Shown piece after piece: positions 8,657-19,198 of a DNA stretch of 64,000 nucleotides (positions are counted from its first letter, which is position 1; each line of letters begins with the position of its first letter). A program made the position numbers and the translations under genes. The notes beneath the pieces were generated by a model. That model was not told where the DNA came from. It made no database searches and saw only the letters and a program-made list of their open reading frames with translations. Source of the stretch: Niallia circulans (lineage in GTDB: Bacteria; Bacillota; Bacilli; Bacillales; Cytobacillaceae); the NCBI RefSeq assembly GCF_003726095.1, contig NZ_CP026031.1, positions 744,001-808,000 on the forward strand. Reading direction: 5' to 3'.

Positions 8657-9034
8657 ATGAAGATTCTTCAGTCTGTAACAGTAAAACAAGTATTAACCGA
8701 AACTACCAAAAAGTCGATTTCCGATCGATATAAGCAAGAAATACAGCAGCTAGAAAAAGAAATACAGCAGCTTCAATTTGAAGAAAGAAAACAATTGAAA
8801 AATAATCCTTCTATTTCGGAAATAAAAACTTTTTTTCGTAAGGAAGTTACAAATAAATTAGAGAAACAAAAAACGATAGAGTTTCAATTAAAGCAATTAC
8901 ATATACTACCACTAGGGACAGAGATTAAAGAACAGGAAGTAATGGGACTTGTTGATGTTCAAGTAGGACAGGTTTGGGAAAGTGCTAATAAGACGATTGT
9001 TCTCAAAGATGGAATAGTGGTTGATATTCGATAG
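8657..9034 (+). CDS. ylqD: YlqD family protein
   Basis: 125 residues, matching the YlqD family by its charged coiled-coil segment (about 22-75) followed by a small beta-rich C-terminal part ([21 protein letters not shown]). Function unknown. Conserved between khpA and rimM in Bacillaceae; rimM starts 11 nt after its stop. ATG start with ribosome site AGGAGG. Confidence 0.85.
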   Translation: MKILQSVTVKQVLTETTKKSISDRYKQEIQQLEKEIQQLQFEERKQLKNNPSISEIKTFFRKEVTNKLEKQKTIEFQLKQLHILPLGTEIKEQEVMGLVDVQVGQVWESANKTIVLKDGIVVDIR

Positions 9035-9045
9035 AGGTGAAGGTA

Positions 9046-9564
9046 ATGGAAAAATGGTTTAATGTTGGAAAAGTTGTGAACACCCATGGGATAAGAGGAG
9101 AAATTCGCGTTATTTCTCGTACTGATTTTCCAGAAGAACGATATAAGATTGGAAACACCATTTATTTTTTTCAAAATGATAAAGCAAATCCCCTAGAACT
9201 GATAATTAAAAGCCATCGTGAGCATAAGAACTTTAATCTACTTACATTTGAAGGCTATGATAATGTGAATGATGTAGAATTTATGAAGGGAGGTCTCCTG
9301 AAGGTTCCAGAAAGTTTTTTAGGAGAGCTCGCGGAGAATGAATACTACTTCCATGAAATTATTGGCTGTAAAGTAGTGACAGTTGAAGGAGAAGAACTTG
9401 GAGAAATCACAGAAATATTAACACCAGGTGCAAATGATGTTTGGGTGGTAAAGGGGAAAGATAAAAGTGAAATTTTGATTCCTTACATTGAAGAGGTAGT
9501 CATGAAAGTAGATGTAGAAGAAAAAGTAGTTGTCATAGAGCCGATGGAAGGGCTGTTGTCTTAA
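9046..9564 (+). CDS. rimM: Ribosome maturation factor RimM
   Basis: 172 residues. N-terminal RimM beta-barrel ([19 protein letters not shown]) and C-terminal PRC-barrel ([12 protein letters not shown] ... [20 protein letters not shown]). Binds S19 and helps mature the 30S head and process 16S rRNA. I chose ATG 9046; the in-frame GTG at 9037 is part of the ribosome site AGGTGA. The stop overlaps the trmD start by one base. Confidence 0.95.
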   Translation: MEKWFNVGKVVNTHGIRGEIRVISRTDFPEERYKIGNTIYFFQNDKANPLELIIKSHREHKNFNLLTFEGYDNVNDVEFMKGGLLKVPESFLGELAENEYYFHEIIGCKVVTVEGEELGEITEILTPGANDVWVVKGKDKSEILIPYIEEVVMKVDVEEKVVVIEPMEGLLS

Positions 9565-10307
9565 TGAAAATAGATGTATTGACGTTATTTCCTGAGATGT
9601 TTGAAGGAGTCCTTCATAGCTCCATTTTAAAAAAAGCACAAGAAGCAGAAAAAGTAGCTTATAATATCGTCAATTTTCGCGATTACTCCGATAATAAACA
9701 TCAAACCGTTGATGATTATCCATATGGAGGAGGTGCTGGGATGGTGTTGAAGCCACAGCCTATATTTGACGCTGTGGATGCTCTAAAACCAAAAGATAAC
9801 AGAAAGCCTCGTGTCATCTTAATGTGCCCGCAAGGCGAAAGATATAGTCAAGCAAAAGCGGAGGAATTAGCACAAGAAGAGCATTTGATTTTCATTTGCG
9901 GACATTATGAAGGCTATGATGAGAGAATTAGAGAACATTTAGTGACAGATGAAATCTCCATTGGTGATTATGTCCTTACAGGCGGCGAATTAGGGGCTAT
10001 GGTCGTTATTGATAGTGTAGTACGTTTATTACCAGGCGTGCTTGGAAAAGAAGCATCCCATGTTAATGACTCTTTTAGCACTGGTTTGTTGGAGCATCCT
10101 CATTATACTCGTCCGGCCGATTTCCGAGGAATGAAGGTACCAGACACGCTGCTTTCTGGAAATCATGCACATATTGATGAATGGAGAGAAAGGGAATCCT
10201 TCCGAAGAACGATTGAAAGGCGCCCGGATTTACTAGAAAATTATCCGCTGACTGAGAAGCAGAAAAAGTTGGTAAAAGAGTTGACAAATCAGCATCATCC
10301 AAGCTAA
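9564..10307 (+). CDS. trmD: tRNA (guanine37-N1)-methyltransferase TrmD
   Basis: 247 residues. SAM-dependent SPOUT methyltransferase making m1G37 next to the anticodon, which prevents +1 frameshifting. Visible motifs: [28 protein letters not shown] and [14 protein letters not shown] of the trefoil knot. Start ATG overlaps the rimM stop (TAATG). Conserved rimM-trmD-rplS order; rplS has its own promoter in the 219-nt gap that follows. Confidence 0.97.
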   Translation: MKIDVLTLFPEMFEGVLHSSILKKAQEAEKVAYNIVNFRDYSDNKHQTVDDYPYGGGAGMVLKPQPIFDAVDALKPKDNRKPRVILMCPQGERYSQAKAEELAQEEHLIFICGHYEGYDERIREHLVTDEISIGDYVLTGGELGAMVVIDSVVRLLPGVLGKEASHVNDSFSTGLLEHPHYTRPADFRGMKVPDTLLSGNHAHIDEWRERESFRRTIERRPDLLENYPLTEKQKKLVKELTNQHHPS

Positions 10308-10384
10308 TTGGATACGGTATGGTGATGATTAGATGAATGAATCTATTAAGGAGCAAGGTAATACTATTATTTTTAGAAAAAATA

Positions 10385-10413
10385 TTGCTGTTATTCTCCT
10401 TTTATGTTAAGAT
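10385..10413 (+). promoter_or_regulatory. Sigma-A promoter of rplS
   Basis: TTGCTG (10385-10390), 17-nt spacer, TAAGAT (10408-10413), giving a leader of roughly 105 nt before rplS. Confidence 0.65.
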
Positions 10414-10419
10414 AACACT

Positions 10420-10871
<452 letters not shown>

Positions 10872-10879
10872 TTGTTACC

Positions 10880-10915
10880 AAAAAAGAGCCTGTTCTTGTA
10901 ACAAGCTCTTTTTTA
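10880..10915 (+). terminator. Terminator after rplS
   Basis: Stem AAAAAAGAGC / GCTCTTTTTT with an inner TGTT/AACA pairing, 9 nt after the stop; U-rich tail. Confidence 0.88.
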
Positions 10916-11121
10916 TATCTTTAAATGCTGCTTATAGAAAACTCGTATATTAGAAAGAATAGTTCTGTAATTCATCCAAAAATGAGAGAGATGCAGAGAG
11001 GAAAGGAAACTGAAGTGATCTTTTAATGGAATCACTACTTTGCAAATCGATCTCTAATCTTTATATTAACGATTTTAAGTAATAGGAAGCAAAAGTCCAA
11101 CTGCAATCTTTCCAATTTTAC
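10916..11121. other. Intergenic, nothing recognised
   Basis: AT-rich stretch between the rplS terminator and the lepB promoter (the whole gene-free gap is 10872-11220). No open frame, repeat or clear structure seen. Confidence 0.6.
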
Positions 11122-11150
11122 TTCACTCGGAAATTCCGCTAAAATATTAT
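11122..11150 (+). promoter_or_regulatory. Candidate sigma-A promoter of lepB
   Basis: TTCACT (11122-11127), 17-nt spacer, TATTAT (11145-11150). 4/6 and 5/6 matches; leader about 65 nt. Confidence 0.5.
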
Positions 11151-11220
11151 CATGATGGATAAGTTTTTTTATCTTACATAAAAAATACCTATATTGTTCA
11201 GTTAAGGATTGGTGAAAGGT

Positions 11221-11757
11221 ATGGCAACTGAAAAGAAGAAGAAAAATGAAGTATGGGAATGGAGTAAAGCATTAATAATTGCTGTTTTACTTGCTGTTGT
11301 TATTCGCTATTTTTTATTTGCTCCAATTGTAGTTGATGGTGAATCCATGCAGTCTACATTGCTCGATCAAGATCGAATGATTGTCAATAAGATAAATTAC
11401 AAAGTAAGTGAACCAAAGCGCTTTGATATTGTTGTGTTCCACGCTCCGGAAGGTAAGGACTATATAAAAAGAGTAATTGGTCTACCAGGAGACACAATTG
11501 AATATCGCGATGATGTATTATATGTGAACGGACAAGCTTATGAAGAACCTTATTTAGAACATAATAAAGAAGGCGTAATGGGCCCTCTAACAGAAGATTT
11601 TACAGCAACTGTGCCAAAAGGAGAATTGTTTGTGATGGGAGATAACCGTCGCAATAGTAAAGATAGTCGCCATATTGGTACGATTGGTTTTGATAAAATT
11701 ATTGGCACCACAAGTGTTATATATTGGCCAATAGCTGATTGGAAAATAGTAGAATAA
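11221..11757 (+). CDS. lepB: Type I signal peptidase
   Basis: 178 residues, SipS/SipT type. A single N-terminal membrane helix (about 16-36) then the catalytic domain outside the membrane: serine 42 in DGESMQSTL, lysine 83 in [11 protein letters not shown], and box [12 protein letters not shown]. Cleaves signal peptides from secreted preproteins. The frame extends to TTG 11209 and GTG 11212, but GGTGA 5 nt before ATG 11221 is the best ribosome site. rbgA follows after 28 nt; this lepB-rbgA pairing is common in Bacillaceae. Confidence 0.93.
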   Translation: MATEKKKKNEVWEWSKALIIAVLLAVVIRYFLFAPIVVDGESMQSTLLDQDRMIVNKINYKVSEPKRFDIVVFHAPEGKDYIKRVIGLPGDTIEYRDDVLYVNGQAYEEPYLEHNKEGVMGPLTEDFTATVPKGELFVMGDNRRNSKDSRHIGTIGFDKIIGTTSVIYWPIADWKIVE

Positions 11758-11785
11758 TGTTAGTGGAAGAAATAGAGGTGCATGC

Positions 11786-12637
11786 ATGACTATACAATGG
11801 TTTCCAGGCCATATGGCCAAAGCCAGAAGGCAAGTAACGGAAAAATTAAAGCTAGTTGATATTATTTTTGAATTAGTGGATGCGAGAATTCCACAATCTT
11901 CACGAAATCCAATGATTGATGAAATTATTCAGCATAAGCCAAGAATTGTTTTATTAAATAAAGCAGATATGGCAGATAAAGAACGAACAAAAGAATGGAT
12001 TCACTATTTTCAAAGTAAAGGCATAAGAGCACTTGCGATTAACTCTCAAGCAGGTGTTGGAATGAAAGAAATTACTGCTTTAGCAAAAGAAGTACTAGCA
12101 GAAAAATTTGATCGGATGAAAGCGAAAGGGATTAGACCGCGAGCGATTCGAGCGATGATTGTCGGCATTCCAAATGCAGGTAAATCCACTTTAATCAATC
12201 GGTTGGCAAAGAAAAACATTGCCAAAACAGGGAATACACCTGGTGTAACCAAAGCACAGCAATGGATTAAAGTAGGGAAAGAGCTGGAGTTATTAGATAC
12301 ACCAGGAATACTATGGCCGAAATTTGAAGATCAAGAAGTAGGCTTAAAGCTTGCGTTAACAGGAGCAATAAAGGATACAATTTTGAATTTGCAGGACATT
12401 GCCATATTCGGGCTTCGCTTTTTGGAAAAGGAATATCCGCAACGCTTAAAAGAAAGATATCAATTAGAAACGATTCCAGAAGATACAGTAGAGTTGTTTG
12501 ATCGTATTGGTGAGATTAGAGGAGCTCTGTCAGGGGGAGGTATCGTTAACTATGATAAAGTAACGGAACTAATTATTCGTGACATTAGAGGTGAAAAGTT
12601 TGGTCCGCTAACGTTCGAAAGAGCAGACGAAATGTAA
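11786..12637 (+). CDS. rbgA: 50S assembly GTPase RbgA (YlqF)
   Basis: 283 residues. Circularly permuted GTPase: the G4 motif NKAD (58-61) precedes G1 GIPNAGKST (127-135) and G3 DTPG (171-174); the C-terminal ANTAR-like helical domain is present. Needed for late 50S assembly, including incorporation of L16 and others. N-terminus [10 protein letters not shown] is the family signature. Ribosome site AGAGGTG; terminator follows. Confidence 0.96.
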   Translation: MTIQWFPGHMAKARRQVTEKLKLVDIIFELVDARIPQSSRNPMIDEIIQHKPRIVLLNKADMADKERTKEWIHYFQSKGIRALAINSQAGVGMKEITALAKEVLAEKFDRMKAKGIRPRAIRAMIVGIPNAGKSTLINRLAKKNIAKTGNTPGVTKAQQWIKVGKELELLDTPGILWPKFEDQEVGLKLALTGAIKDTILNLQDIAIFGLRFLEKEYPQRLKERYQLETIPEDTVELFDRIGEIRGALSGGGIVNYDKVTELIIRDIRGEKFGPLTFERADEM

Positions 12638-12653
12638 GGATGAAAACTGCAAT

Positions 12654-12687
12654 GAGAAGTGGCTAAAAACAGACACTTCTCTTTTTT
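12654..12687 (+). terminator. Terminator after rbgA
   Basis: Stem GAGAAGTG / CACTTCTC, 12-nt loop, followed by TTTTTT. Confidence 0.88.
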
Positions 12688-12875
12688 GTGTAATATAAAT
12701 GATTAGGTTTATTGCATTTGTGTAGACGCTTTGAATTTTATGGGAGAAAAGAAATAAAGCATCCAACAAGAACGATAGGACGATTTATAGGCCTGATATG
12801 TATATTGGAAGGCAATGTGACCAGGGCTGTAAAAAAGGAAGCGATTAAACCGATATAACTACTGAGGTGTAAACA

Positions 12876-13652
12876 ATGAAATTAGCAACAATGAAAGATA
12901 TTAAAGAGGCGCTAGAAGCAATAAGGGAAGTAAATGACCCATTTATCCTCGAATTAGAAAAGGACGAGAGGAAAGGGGCTCAGAAGCTCTTAGAGGCTTG
13001 GAAGAAGAGGATAGAGAAAGAAGAAAAGCTTCATCAGCATTTTCTATCGATGAACTACTATGAACAAATGATTAGAAAGCAGGGATATACATATATTGCA
13101 GGAATCGATGAGGTTGGCAGAGGGCCGCTTGCAGGTCCTGTTGTTACAGCAGCTGTCATCCTGCCAGAAGATTTCTATTTACCAGGTATCGATGACTCAA
13201 AGAAATTATCTGAGAAAAAAAGAGAACTATTTTACGAGGTAATCCAAAAAGAAGCAATCGCCATCGGAGTGGGAATTATTTCACCTGCTGAAATTGATCG
13301 CATAAATATTTATCAAGCAACAAAAAAGGGGATGCTTCTAGCAATAAATGAACTTTCACAAACACCAGAATACTTACTAATTGACGCAATGAAATTAACG
13401 ACACCTTATCCAAGTCAATCTCTTATTAAAGGAGACAGTAAAAGTGTTTCTATTGCTGCAGCAAGCATAATAGCAAAAGTGACAAGAGATCGTATGATGA
13501 AAGAGCTGCATCAAGAATATCCAGATTATCATTTTGCAACAAACATGGGCTATGGGACACAGGAACATGTGGCTGCCCTAAAAGAATACGGAATTACCAT
13601 TCATCATCGTAAAAGTTTTTCTCCTGTGAAAGAGATGGTAGAAACTAACTAA
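12876..13652 (+). CDS. rnhB: Ribonuclease HII
   Basis: 258 residues. Removes ribonucleotides and RNA of RNA-DNA hybrids. Catalytic acidic residues are visible: D78 and E79 in [13 protein letters not shown]170 in LLIDAMK and D187 in [15 protein letters not shown] charged helical extension of about 70 residues precedes the catalytic core, as in B. subtilis RnhB. ATG start after GAGGTG. ylqG begins 38 nt after its stop. Confidence 0.95.
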   Translation: MKLATMKDIKEALEAIREVNDPFILELEKDERKGAQKLLEAWKKRIEKEEKLHQHFLSMNYYEQMIRKQGYTYIAGIDEVGRGPLAGPVVTAAVILPEDFYLPGIDDSKKLSEKKRELFYEVIQKEAIAIGVGIISPAEIDRINIYQATKKGMLLAINELSQTPEYLLIDAMKLTTPYPSQSLIKGDSKSVSIAAASIIAKVTRDRMMKELHQEYPDYHFATNMGYGTQEHVAALKEYGITIHHRKSFSPVKEMVETN

Positions 13653-13690
13653 TTTGGTCAATCTGTATGGAAGGAAGGAGGAAGAGAAAG

Positions 13691-14944
13691 ATGAATGTTA
13701 ACCATATTGTCCAAACTTTATTTCAAGAAAACGTGATGAGTAATAAAAGTCTTGAATTACGAGATGGACAACTAGTTTATGGGAAATTGACGAAGCTTTT
13801 TCCTCAACAAATGGCAGAGGTGCAAATAGGCTCACAAAAAATGCTTGCAAACCTAACGATTCCGTTAACGCTTGATAGAAGTTATTGGTTTCAAGTTTCC
13901 ATTACAGATAATAAACCAGTCCTAAAAGTATTGCCGCAGTCATCAGAAGTTCCAGCTGAAAAGGGAAATATCAATGGTCTGCTTCAGCAGCTACATCTAA
14001 CCGAGACGAAAGAAAATAAATTGCTCCTTCATTTTCTACTATCTAATAATCTACCAATTTCGAAAGAAGCGATAAGATCTATAGGTGAATGGCTGCCAAA
14101 ATCAATAGGGAAGCAAGAGCTTGCTACTATCGGTCTTATGATGGAAAGACAGCTCCCTCTAACGAAGGAAGTATTTACAAGTATTTCGGCCTTGCAATCC
14201 AATAAAGGTGTTAGTGTGCTGTTAAATGAACTCCAGCAGCAGTTGTCTACCTATCATATTCTAGAGCCAAAAGTAGCGGATGTCCTATCGGAGATTAGTC
14301 AAGGGGGGAAGCTTGTTCAAGATAATATGCTTGCTGCACTAAAAGCTGTCCTGCATAAAATTGGCTATTCATTTGAAGCGGGACTGTTACAGCATGCACA
14401 AATAGAGGAGCAAACATCACAAGAAATATTAAAACCGCTACTGCTAGGATTAATGGGAAAAGACATCCCTGATGCGGTAAAAGAAACTGCAGGTCAACTA
14501 ATTGATAAAGTGACAGGTTATCAGCTTATCAGTCAGCAAACAGGTCCAATGATGCAAATGGTAACGGAAATTCCTCTGCGTTTTTTTAATCAACAAGTGG
14601 ATGTGACAATGCAATATAATGGCAGAAAAACAGCAGATGGAAAAGTCGATAGTAATTATTGTCGAATTCTTTTTTACTTAGAACTGGCTAATTTAAAGGA
14701 TACAGTTATTGATATCCATATTCAAAATAGAATCATGAACATGATTGTATTAAATGATCGGTCAACAGAAATAATGCCTTTAATTAAACAGGCAGAGGAG
14801 CTCTTAAAAGAAAAACTACGGGAATTAGATTATACTTTACTGTCTATACATGTAAAAGACTTGTCAAAAGAACATAAGCCAGTATGGAGTTCCCAACAAG
14901 CAGTGAAAGGAAATGCCTATAAAGGGGTGGATATAAAAATATGA
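13691..14944 (+). CDS. ylqG: YlqG, FliK C-domain-like protein
   Basis: 417 residues. Position matches B. subtilis ylqG. The first 100 residues form a beta-rich domain; the last about 100 (from FFNQQVDVTMQYNG to LLSIHVKDL) resemble the hook-length-control (Flg_hook) domain of FliK: alternating strands, a conserved R in QNRIMNM and a long helix before a final strand. Its stop overlaps ylqH, which resembles the cytoplasmic tail of FlhB, so the pair mimics a FliK-FlhB partnership outside the flagellar operon. Start ATG 13691 has GGAAGGAGG; ATG 13667 lies upstream without one. Function unproven. Confidence 0.75.
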   Translation: MNVNHIVQTLFQENVMSNKSLELRDGQLVYGKLTKLFPQQMAEVQIGSQKMLANLTIPLTLDRSYWFQVSITDNKPVLKVLPQSSEVPAEKGNINGLLQQLHLTETKENKLLLHFLLSNNLPISKEAIRSIGEWLPKSIGKQELATIGLMMERQLPLTKEVFTSISALQSNKGVSVLLNELQQQLSTYHILEPKVADVLSEISQGGKLVQDNMLAALKAVLHKIGYSFEAGLLQHAQIEEQTSQEILKPLLLGLMGKDIPDAVKETAGQLIDKVTGYQLISQQTGPMMQMVTEIPLRFFNQQVDVTMQYNGRKTADGKVDSNYCRILFYLELANLKDTVIDIHIQNRIMNMIVLNDRSTEIMPLIKQAEELLKEKLRELDYTLLSIHVKDLSKEHKPVWSSQQAVKGNAYKGVDIKI

Positions 14945-15243
14945 ATAAACACCATTCTTTAAAAAGGAAAGAAGCAATAGCATTAACTTATGAACAGCAA
15001 AAACACGCTGCACCTACCGTTATTGCAAAAGGCAAGGGTATGATTGCGGAACAAATTCTGGAACGTGCCAAAAAAGAGAATATTCCAATTCAAGAAGATC
15101 CCTCTCTTGTAGAGCTTTTAAGTAAATTAAATATAAATGAACAAATTCCTGAAGATTTATATATGGCTGTGGCAGAAGTGTTTGCGTTTATTTATTCTTT
15201 AGAGAAGGAAGCGACGGAAAAAGACGGGGAAAAAGCAAACTAA
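14941..15243 (+). CDS. ylqH: YlqH, FlhB cytoplasmic-domain-like protein
   Basis: 100 residues, soluble. Aligns over its length with the C-terminal autocleavage domain of FlhB: AAPTVIAKGKGMIAEQIL parallels APYVVAKGVDFVAQKI in the FlhB at 42787, and IPEDLYMAVAEVFAFIYS parallels VPEEFYKAVAEILAFVYQ. The NPTH autocleavage site itself is absent (the protein starts just about there). FlhX-type FlhB-tail homologues are known to substitute in part for the FlhB tail in some bacteria. Translationally coupled to ylqG (ATGA overlap). Confidence 0.85.
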   Translation: MNKHHSLKRKEAIALTYEQQKHAAPTVIAKGKGMIAEQILERAKKENIPIQEDPSLVELLSKLNINEQIPEDLYMAVAEVFAFIYSLEKEATEKDGEKAN

Positions 15244-15282
15244 GAAAGAAAAAATATTTTTAATTGTAAAATATTTAAAGAT

Positions 15283-15316
15283 AAAAGCCTTTTTTATAGA
15301 CAAAGAAAGGTTTTTT
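15283..15316 (+). terminator. Probable terminator after ylqH
   Basis: Stem AAAAGCCTTT / AAAGGTTTTT (one G-U pair) with a 13-nt loop; U-rich. The remaining gap up to sucC (to 15529) shows no convincing promoter boxes. Confidence 0.6.
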
Positions 15317-15529
15317 CCTTTAAAATGAAAGCGTGAACATATTTTTGTCTTTTCTAAATACATAAAATAATCGTAATTTGCTCTCGAAAAGAATATTAAT
15401 ACAGTGATAACGATACTTATGTTTTGGAAAAAACAAATAAATGGATGAGAAAAAGTTATTCATTCACGAAAGTCATCATGCAGTTGTCTCCAATTTTACA
15501 CAAAAAGGGAAATTAAGGGGTGTGGAAGC

Positions 15530-16705
15530 TTGAATATTCATGAATATCAGGGGAAAGAGATTTTAGAATTAAATGGCGTCGCAGTACCAAAAGGAAAAGT
15601 AGCTTTTACAGTAGAAGAGGCAGTGCGAGCTGCGGAAACATTAAATAGTGATGTATGGGTAGTGAAAGCGCAAATCCATGCAGGTGGTCGCGGTAAGGCT
15701 GGAGGAGTAAAAGTTGCCAAAAGCTTAGATGAAGTACAAACATATGCTTCAGATATTCTAGGGAGCACATTAGTAACTCATCAAACAGGTCCCGAAGGAA
15801 AAGTTGTGAAACGATTATTAATTGAAGAAGGTTGTCGAATCAAGAAGGAATATTACATAGGATTTGTCGTGGATCGAGCAACATCTAGAATCGTATTGAT
15901 GGCCTCTGAAGAAGGCGGCACAGAAATTGAGGAAATTGCAGAAAAGTACCCAGAGAAGATCGTAAAAGAAGTTATTGATCCAGTGACTGGTCTAACTCCA
16001 TTTCAAGCACGTCGAGTTGCTTTCTCTATTAACATTCCGAGCAAGCAAGTTAATAAAGCAGTTGCCTTTATGACTGGATTATATAAAGTATTTGTTGAAA
16101 AAGACTGCTCTATCGCCGAAATTAATCCCTTAGTTTTAACGGAAGATGGGAATATTATCGCACTGGATGCAAAATTAAATTTTGATTCAAATGCATTGTA
16201 TAGACATAAAGATATTGTTGCATATAGGGATTTAGATGAAGAAAATGAAAAAGAATTAGAAGCTTCTAAATATGATTTAAGCTATATTGCGTTAAATGGA
16301 AATATCGGCTGTATGGTAAATGGTGCTGGACTTGCTATGGCAACAATGGATATTGTTAAGCATTATGGCGGAGAACCGGCCAACTTCTTAGATGTTGGGG
16401 GCGGCGCGACAGCAGAAAAAGTAACGGAAGCATTTAAAATCATTCTATCTGATTCTAACGTGAAGGGGATTTTTGTCAATATTTTTGGTGGCATCATGAA
16501 ATGTGATGTTATTGCGACCGGAATTGTGGAAGCTGCAAAGCAAGTTAGTCTTCATGTGCCATTAGTTGTTCGCTTAGAAGGAACAAATGTGGAACTTGGC
16601 AAAAAAATTCTTCGAGAATCTGGAGTAGATATTGTTGCAGCAGAATCGATGGCTGATGGTGCTGAGAAAATTGTAACCCTAGTAGAACAAGGAGGGAATG
16701 CATAA
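15530..16705 (+). CDS. sucC: Succinate-CoA ligase (ADP-forming), beta subunit
   Basis: 391 residues, a few longer than B. subtilis SucC. ATP-grasp domain ([31 protein letters not shown]) and C-terminal CoA-ligase domain ([28 protein letters not shown]). TCA-cycle step succinyl-CoA to succinate with ATP formation. TTG start (15530) after AAGGGGTG yields the typical MNIHEYQGK. Stop overlaps the sucD ATG by one base, so the two subunits are coupled. Confidence 0.97.
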   Translation: MNIHEYQGKEILELNGVAVPKGKVAFTVEEAVRAAETLNSDVWVVKAQIHAGGRGKAGGVKVAKSLDEVQTYASDILGSTLVTHQTGPEGKVVKRLLIEEGCRIKKEYYIGFVVDRATSRIVLMASEEGGTEIEEIAEKYPEKIVKEVIDPVTGLTPFQARRVAFSINIPSKQVNKAVAFMTGLYKVFVEKDCSIAEINPLVLTEDGNIIALDAKLNFDSNALYRHKDIVAYRDLDEENEKELEASKYDLSYIALNGNIGCMVNGAGLAMATMDIVKHYGGEPANFLDVGGGATAEKVTEAFKIILSDSNVKGIFVNIFGGIMKCDVIATGIVEAAKQVSLHVPLVVRLEGTNVELGKKILRESGVDIVAAESMADGAEKIVTLVEQGGNA

Positions 16706-17622
16706 TGAGTGTTTTTATTAATAAAGATACAAAAGTCCTTGTCCAAGGAATCACAGGTGCAACAGCACTATTTCATACTAAGCAAATGCTTGAATATGGG
16801 ACGAAAATAGTTGGCGGGGTAACACCAGGGAAAGGTGGTACAACGGTAGAGGGAGTGCCTGTATTTAATACCGTTAAAGATGCAGTAGATGTAACCGAAG
16901 CAAATGCATCTGTTATTTATGTACCAGCTCCATTTGCAGCAGACGCTATTTTAGAAGCGGTTGATGCTGAACTAGACTTAGTAATCTGTATTACCGAACA
17001 TATTCCTGTTCTGGACATGGTGAAAGTTAAGCGCTACTTGGAAGGGAAAAAGACTAGATTAATAGGACCAAACTGTCCAGGAGTGATTACCCCAGAAGAA
17101 TGTAAAATTGGCATTATGCCAGGATATATTCATAAGAAAGGGCATGTAGGGGTTGTCTCTCGTTCTGGTACTTTAACATATGAGGCTGTTCATCAACTAT
17201 CTCAAGCAGGGATTGGTCAGTCAACAGCTGTTGGAATTGGTGGAGATCCAGTCAATGGAACAGATTTTATTGATACGTTAAAAGCATTTAATGAAGATGA
17301 AGATACGTATGCAGTTATCATGATAGGGGAAATCGGCGGGACGGCTGAAGAAGAAGCAGCCCGCTGGGTGAAAGAAAATATGACGAAGCCAGTTGTTGGA
17401 TTTATCGGCGGTCGTACAGCTCCTCCAGGAAAGCGTATGGGTCATGCGGGGGCAATAATCTCTGGTGGTAAAGGAACAGCAGATGAAAAAATTAGTGTTC
17501 TAACGGAATGCGGCATTAAAGTAGCCCCAACACCATCTGATATGGGAGCAACGCTAATTGAGGTGTTAAAAGAGCAGTCGATATACGAAAAATGTAAGAC
17601 GCATGAAGTAGTAGCAAAATAG
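16705..17622 (+). CDS. sucD: Succinate-CoA ligase, alpha subunit
   Basis: 305 residues. CoA-binding Rossmann domain ([16 protein letters not shown]) and ligase domain with the phosphohistidine H247 in [16 protein letters not shown]. Forms the heteromeric enzyme with SucC. A short tail (about 5 residues longer than usual) ends the protein. A strong terminator follows 13 nt after the stop. Confidence 0.97.
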   Translation: MSVFINKDTKVLVQGITGATALFHTKQMLEYGTKIVGGVTPGKGGTTVEGVPVFNTVKDAVDVTEANASVIYVPAPFAADAILEAVDAELDLVICITEHIPVLDMVKVKRYLEGKKTRLIGPNCPGVITPEECKIGIMPGYIHKKGHVGVVSRSGTLTYEAVHQLSQAGIGQSTAVGIGGDPVNGTDFIDTLKAFNEDEDTYAVIMIGEIGGTAEEEAARWVKENMTKPVVGFIGGRTAPPGKRMGHAGAIISGGKGTADEKISVLTECGIKVAPTPSDMGATLIEVLKEQSIYEKCKTHEVVAK

Positions 17623-17635
17623 AGAAAAGCTTAAT

Positions 17636-17670
17636 CTAGCCTTATTCTACTAAATAAGGCTAGGTTTTTT
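17636..17670 (+). terminator. Terminator after sucCD
   Basis: 11-bp stem CTAGCCTTATT / AATAAGGCTAG, 6-nt loop, then GTTTTTT. Confidence 0.92.
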
Positions 17671-17865
17671 CTTGATTTTTTTCAAGAGGATGGCATATGT
17701 AGCTAATCTACTAATTTACAAGGGAAACAGTATAACAATGCTAGGAATTTTCAGGAAAACTCATTATAATGAAGGAAGATAATTCCTTACTTAATTTATG
17801 TTTCTCTTTCTTTTGTATTTTTAGCTAATTTCTTTGTGAAAAGGAGAAAGCGAAAGGAAGAAAAG

Positions 17866-18735
17866 ATGGAAATAATAAATAAATTATTAGTGAAATTACA
17901 TCATTGTCAAGGAATCAGCTGGAAAATGATCGATCGTCTTCTAAAAGAAGATCCCACTCTTCAGTTGGAGAAAATCCCTTCCTTTATATCCTCTATTTCA
18001 CCTACTATGGAAAAGGAAATAGTAAAGACAATCCATTCTCATCATGTAGAAGAACAATTAATCCAGTATCGTTATAATCAAATTCATCCAATTACATTTT
18101 TTGATCCGTTATATCCGCCGTTTTTAAAAGAAATATATCAGCCACCTTGGGTTCTTTATGCAAAAGGAGATCTTGAGCTGCTACAATCGAAGAGAAAGCT
18201 TGCAATTGTAGGTTCGCGCTTAGCTACCAGTTATAGTACCAAAGTAATAAAGAGGTTGATGAAAGAACTAGTAGAGGAGAAAATCACCATTGTAAGTGGA
18301 CTTGCGCATGGGGTTGATTCGATTGCCCATAAACTGGCAATTGAAAATGGCGGCAAAACCATCGGTGTTATTGCTGGAGGTATTTTTCATATCTATCCAA
18401 AAGAAAGCATACAGTTAGCAGGAGATATGATGAAACATCATTTAGTCATCTCTGAATATCCTCCGCTAACTAAGCCGCTAAAATGGCAATTTCCCATGAG
18501 AAATCGAATTATAAGCGGTTTAAGCAATGGAACACTTGTAGTAGAAGCGAAGAAAAAAAGTGGATCGTTAATAACTGCTAATTTCGCAGTAAATGAAGGA
18601 CGGGATGTATTTGCTGTTCCAGGAAATATATTTAGTCCCTATTCAGATGGTCCAAATGAATTAATACAACAAGGCGCAAAGCCAGTGCTTGAAGCAAAAG
18701 ATATACTAGAAGAATGGAAGCATATATCGGAGTAG
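17866..18735 (+). CDS. dprA: DNA-processing protein DprA
   Basis: 289 residues. N-terminal helical (SAM-like) region, then the Rossmann DprA core: AIVGSRLATSYSTKVI, SGLAHGVDSIAHK, TIGVIAGG, PLKWQFPMRNRIISGLS and the end of the fold DVFAVPGN. Loads RecA on incoming single strands in natural transformation. ATG 17866 preferred (AAGGA 7 nt upstream); GTG 17836 is in frame but encodes a run of basic residues overlapping the ribosome site. Alone in its transcript between two terminators. Confidence 0.93.
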   Translation: MEIINKLLVKLHHCQGISWKMIDRLLKEDPTLQLEKIPSFISSISPTMEKEIVKTIHSHHVEEQLIQYRYNQIHPITFFDPLYPPFLKEIYQPPWVLYAKGDLELLQSKRKLAIVGSRLATSYSTKVIKRLMKELVEEKITIVSGLAHGVDSIAHKLAIENGGKTIGVIAGGIFHIYPKESIQLAGDMMKHHLVISEYPPLTKPLKWQFPMRNRIISGLSNGTLVVEAKKKSGSLITANFAVNEGRDVFAVPGNIFSPYSDGPNELIQQGAKPVLEAKDILEEWKHISE

Positions 18736-19104
18736 AAAAAAGTAAAACTAGAGTAGCTTAGCATACAAATATATTAAGTAAAATAATCATTTTCACAGAT
18801 AGTAAAATGAAAATAGTTTGCAATACAAAAGGAAAGTGATACGCTATAAGCAGCAAATTATATAAGGGATTATCTTTTTTTGTAAGGTCAGTATGACTAA
18901 TACCTCTTCTAATGAGAATTTAACGGAGGGGATTTAGCGGCAGTTAAGAAAGAAAAAACGTTACTCCAAACCAAAGCGTAAGAAATTCCATAAATTTGGA
19001 GTTTTTCATGAAACTTCAAAAAAAGTGTTGCTATTTTTATCATTTTGTTATACATTTTGCAACGTATAGATATTTAAAAGATAAAATGATGTAAATAAAG
19101 AGAG
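18736..19104. other. Gap dprA-topA, no gene seen
   Basis: The gap to topA is 463 nt. Besides the terminator-like hairpin and the topA control sites listed separately, it is AT-rich; an ACGGAGGGG ribosome-site-like string near 18925 has no usable open frame behind it. Confidence 0.55.
18964..19006 (+). terminator. Terminator-like hairpin upstream of topA
   Basis: Stem CTCCAAA / TTTGGAG with a 24-nt loop, followed by TTTTT. It may end dprA transcription late, 230 nt past the stop. Confidence 0.55.
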
Positions 19105-19118
19105 TGAAAACGTTTGCT
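19105..19118 (+). promoter_or_regulatory. cre-like (CcpA) site upstream of topA
   Basis: TGAAAACGTTTGCT matches the catabolite-response consensus TGWAANCGNTNWCA at all but two positions. Centre lies about 57 nt before the expected transcription start of topA, a placement used by CcpA-activated promoters such as ackA. Pattern only. Confidence 0.35.
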
Positions 19119-19132
19119 AGTTATCGGAATGT

Positions 19133-19162
19133 TTGACAAATCAAAACATAGTATACAATAAT
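19133..19162 (+). promoter_or_regulatory. Sigma-A promoter of topA
   Basis: Perfect -35 TTGACA (19133-19138). The -10 is either AATAAT (19157-19162, spacer 18) or TACAAT (19154-19159, spacer 15). Start codon 37 nt further on. Confidence 0.7.
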
Positions 19163-19198
19163 AGTGAATATTTAAATCCCTCTTAAGGAGGACAGTTA

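Noticed and set aside
15400..15420. cre site upstream of sucC
   Set aside because: TGATAACGATACTT matches the consensus at too few positions, with its 3' half wrong.
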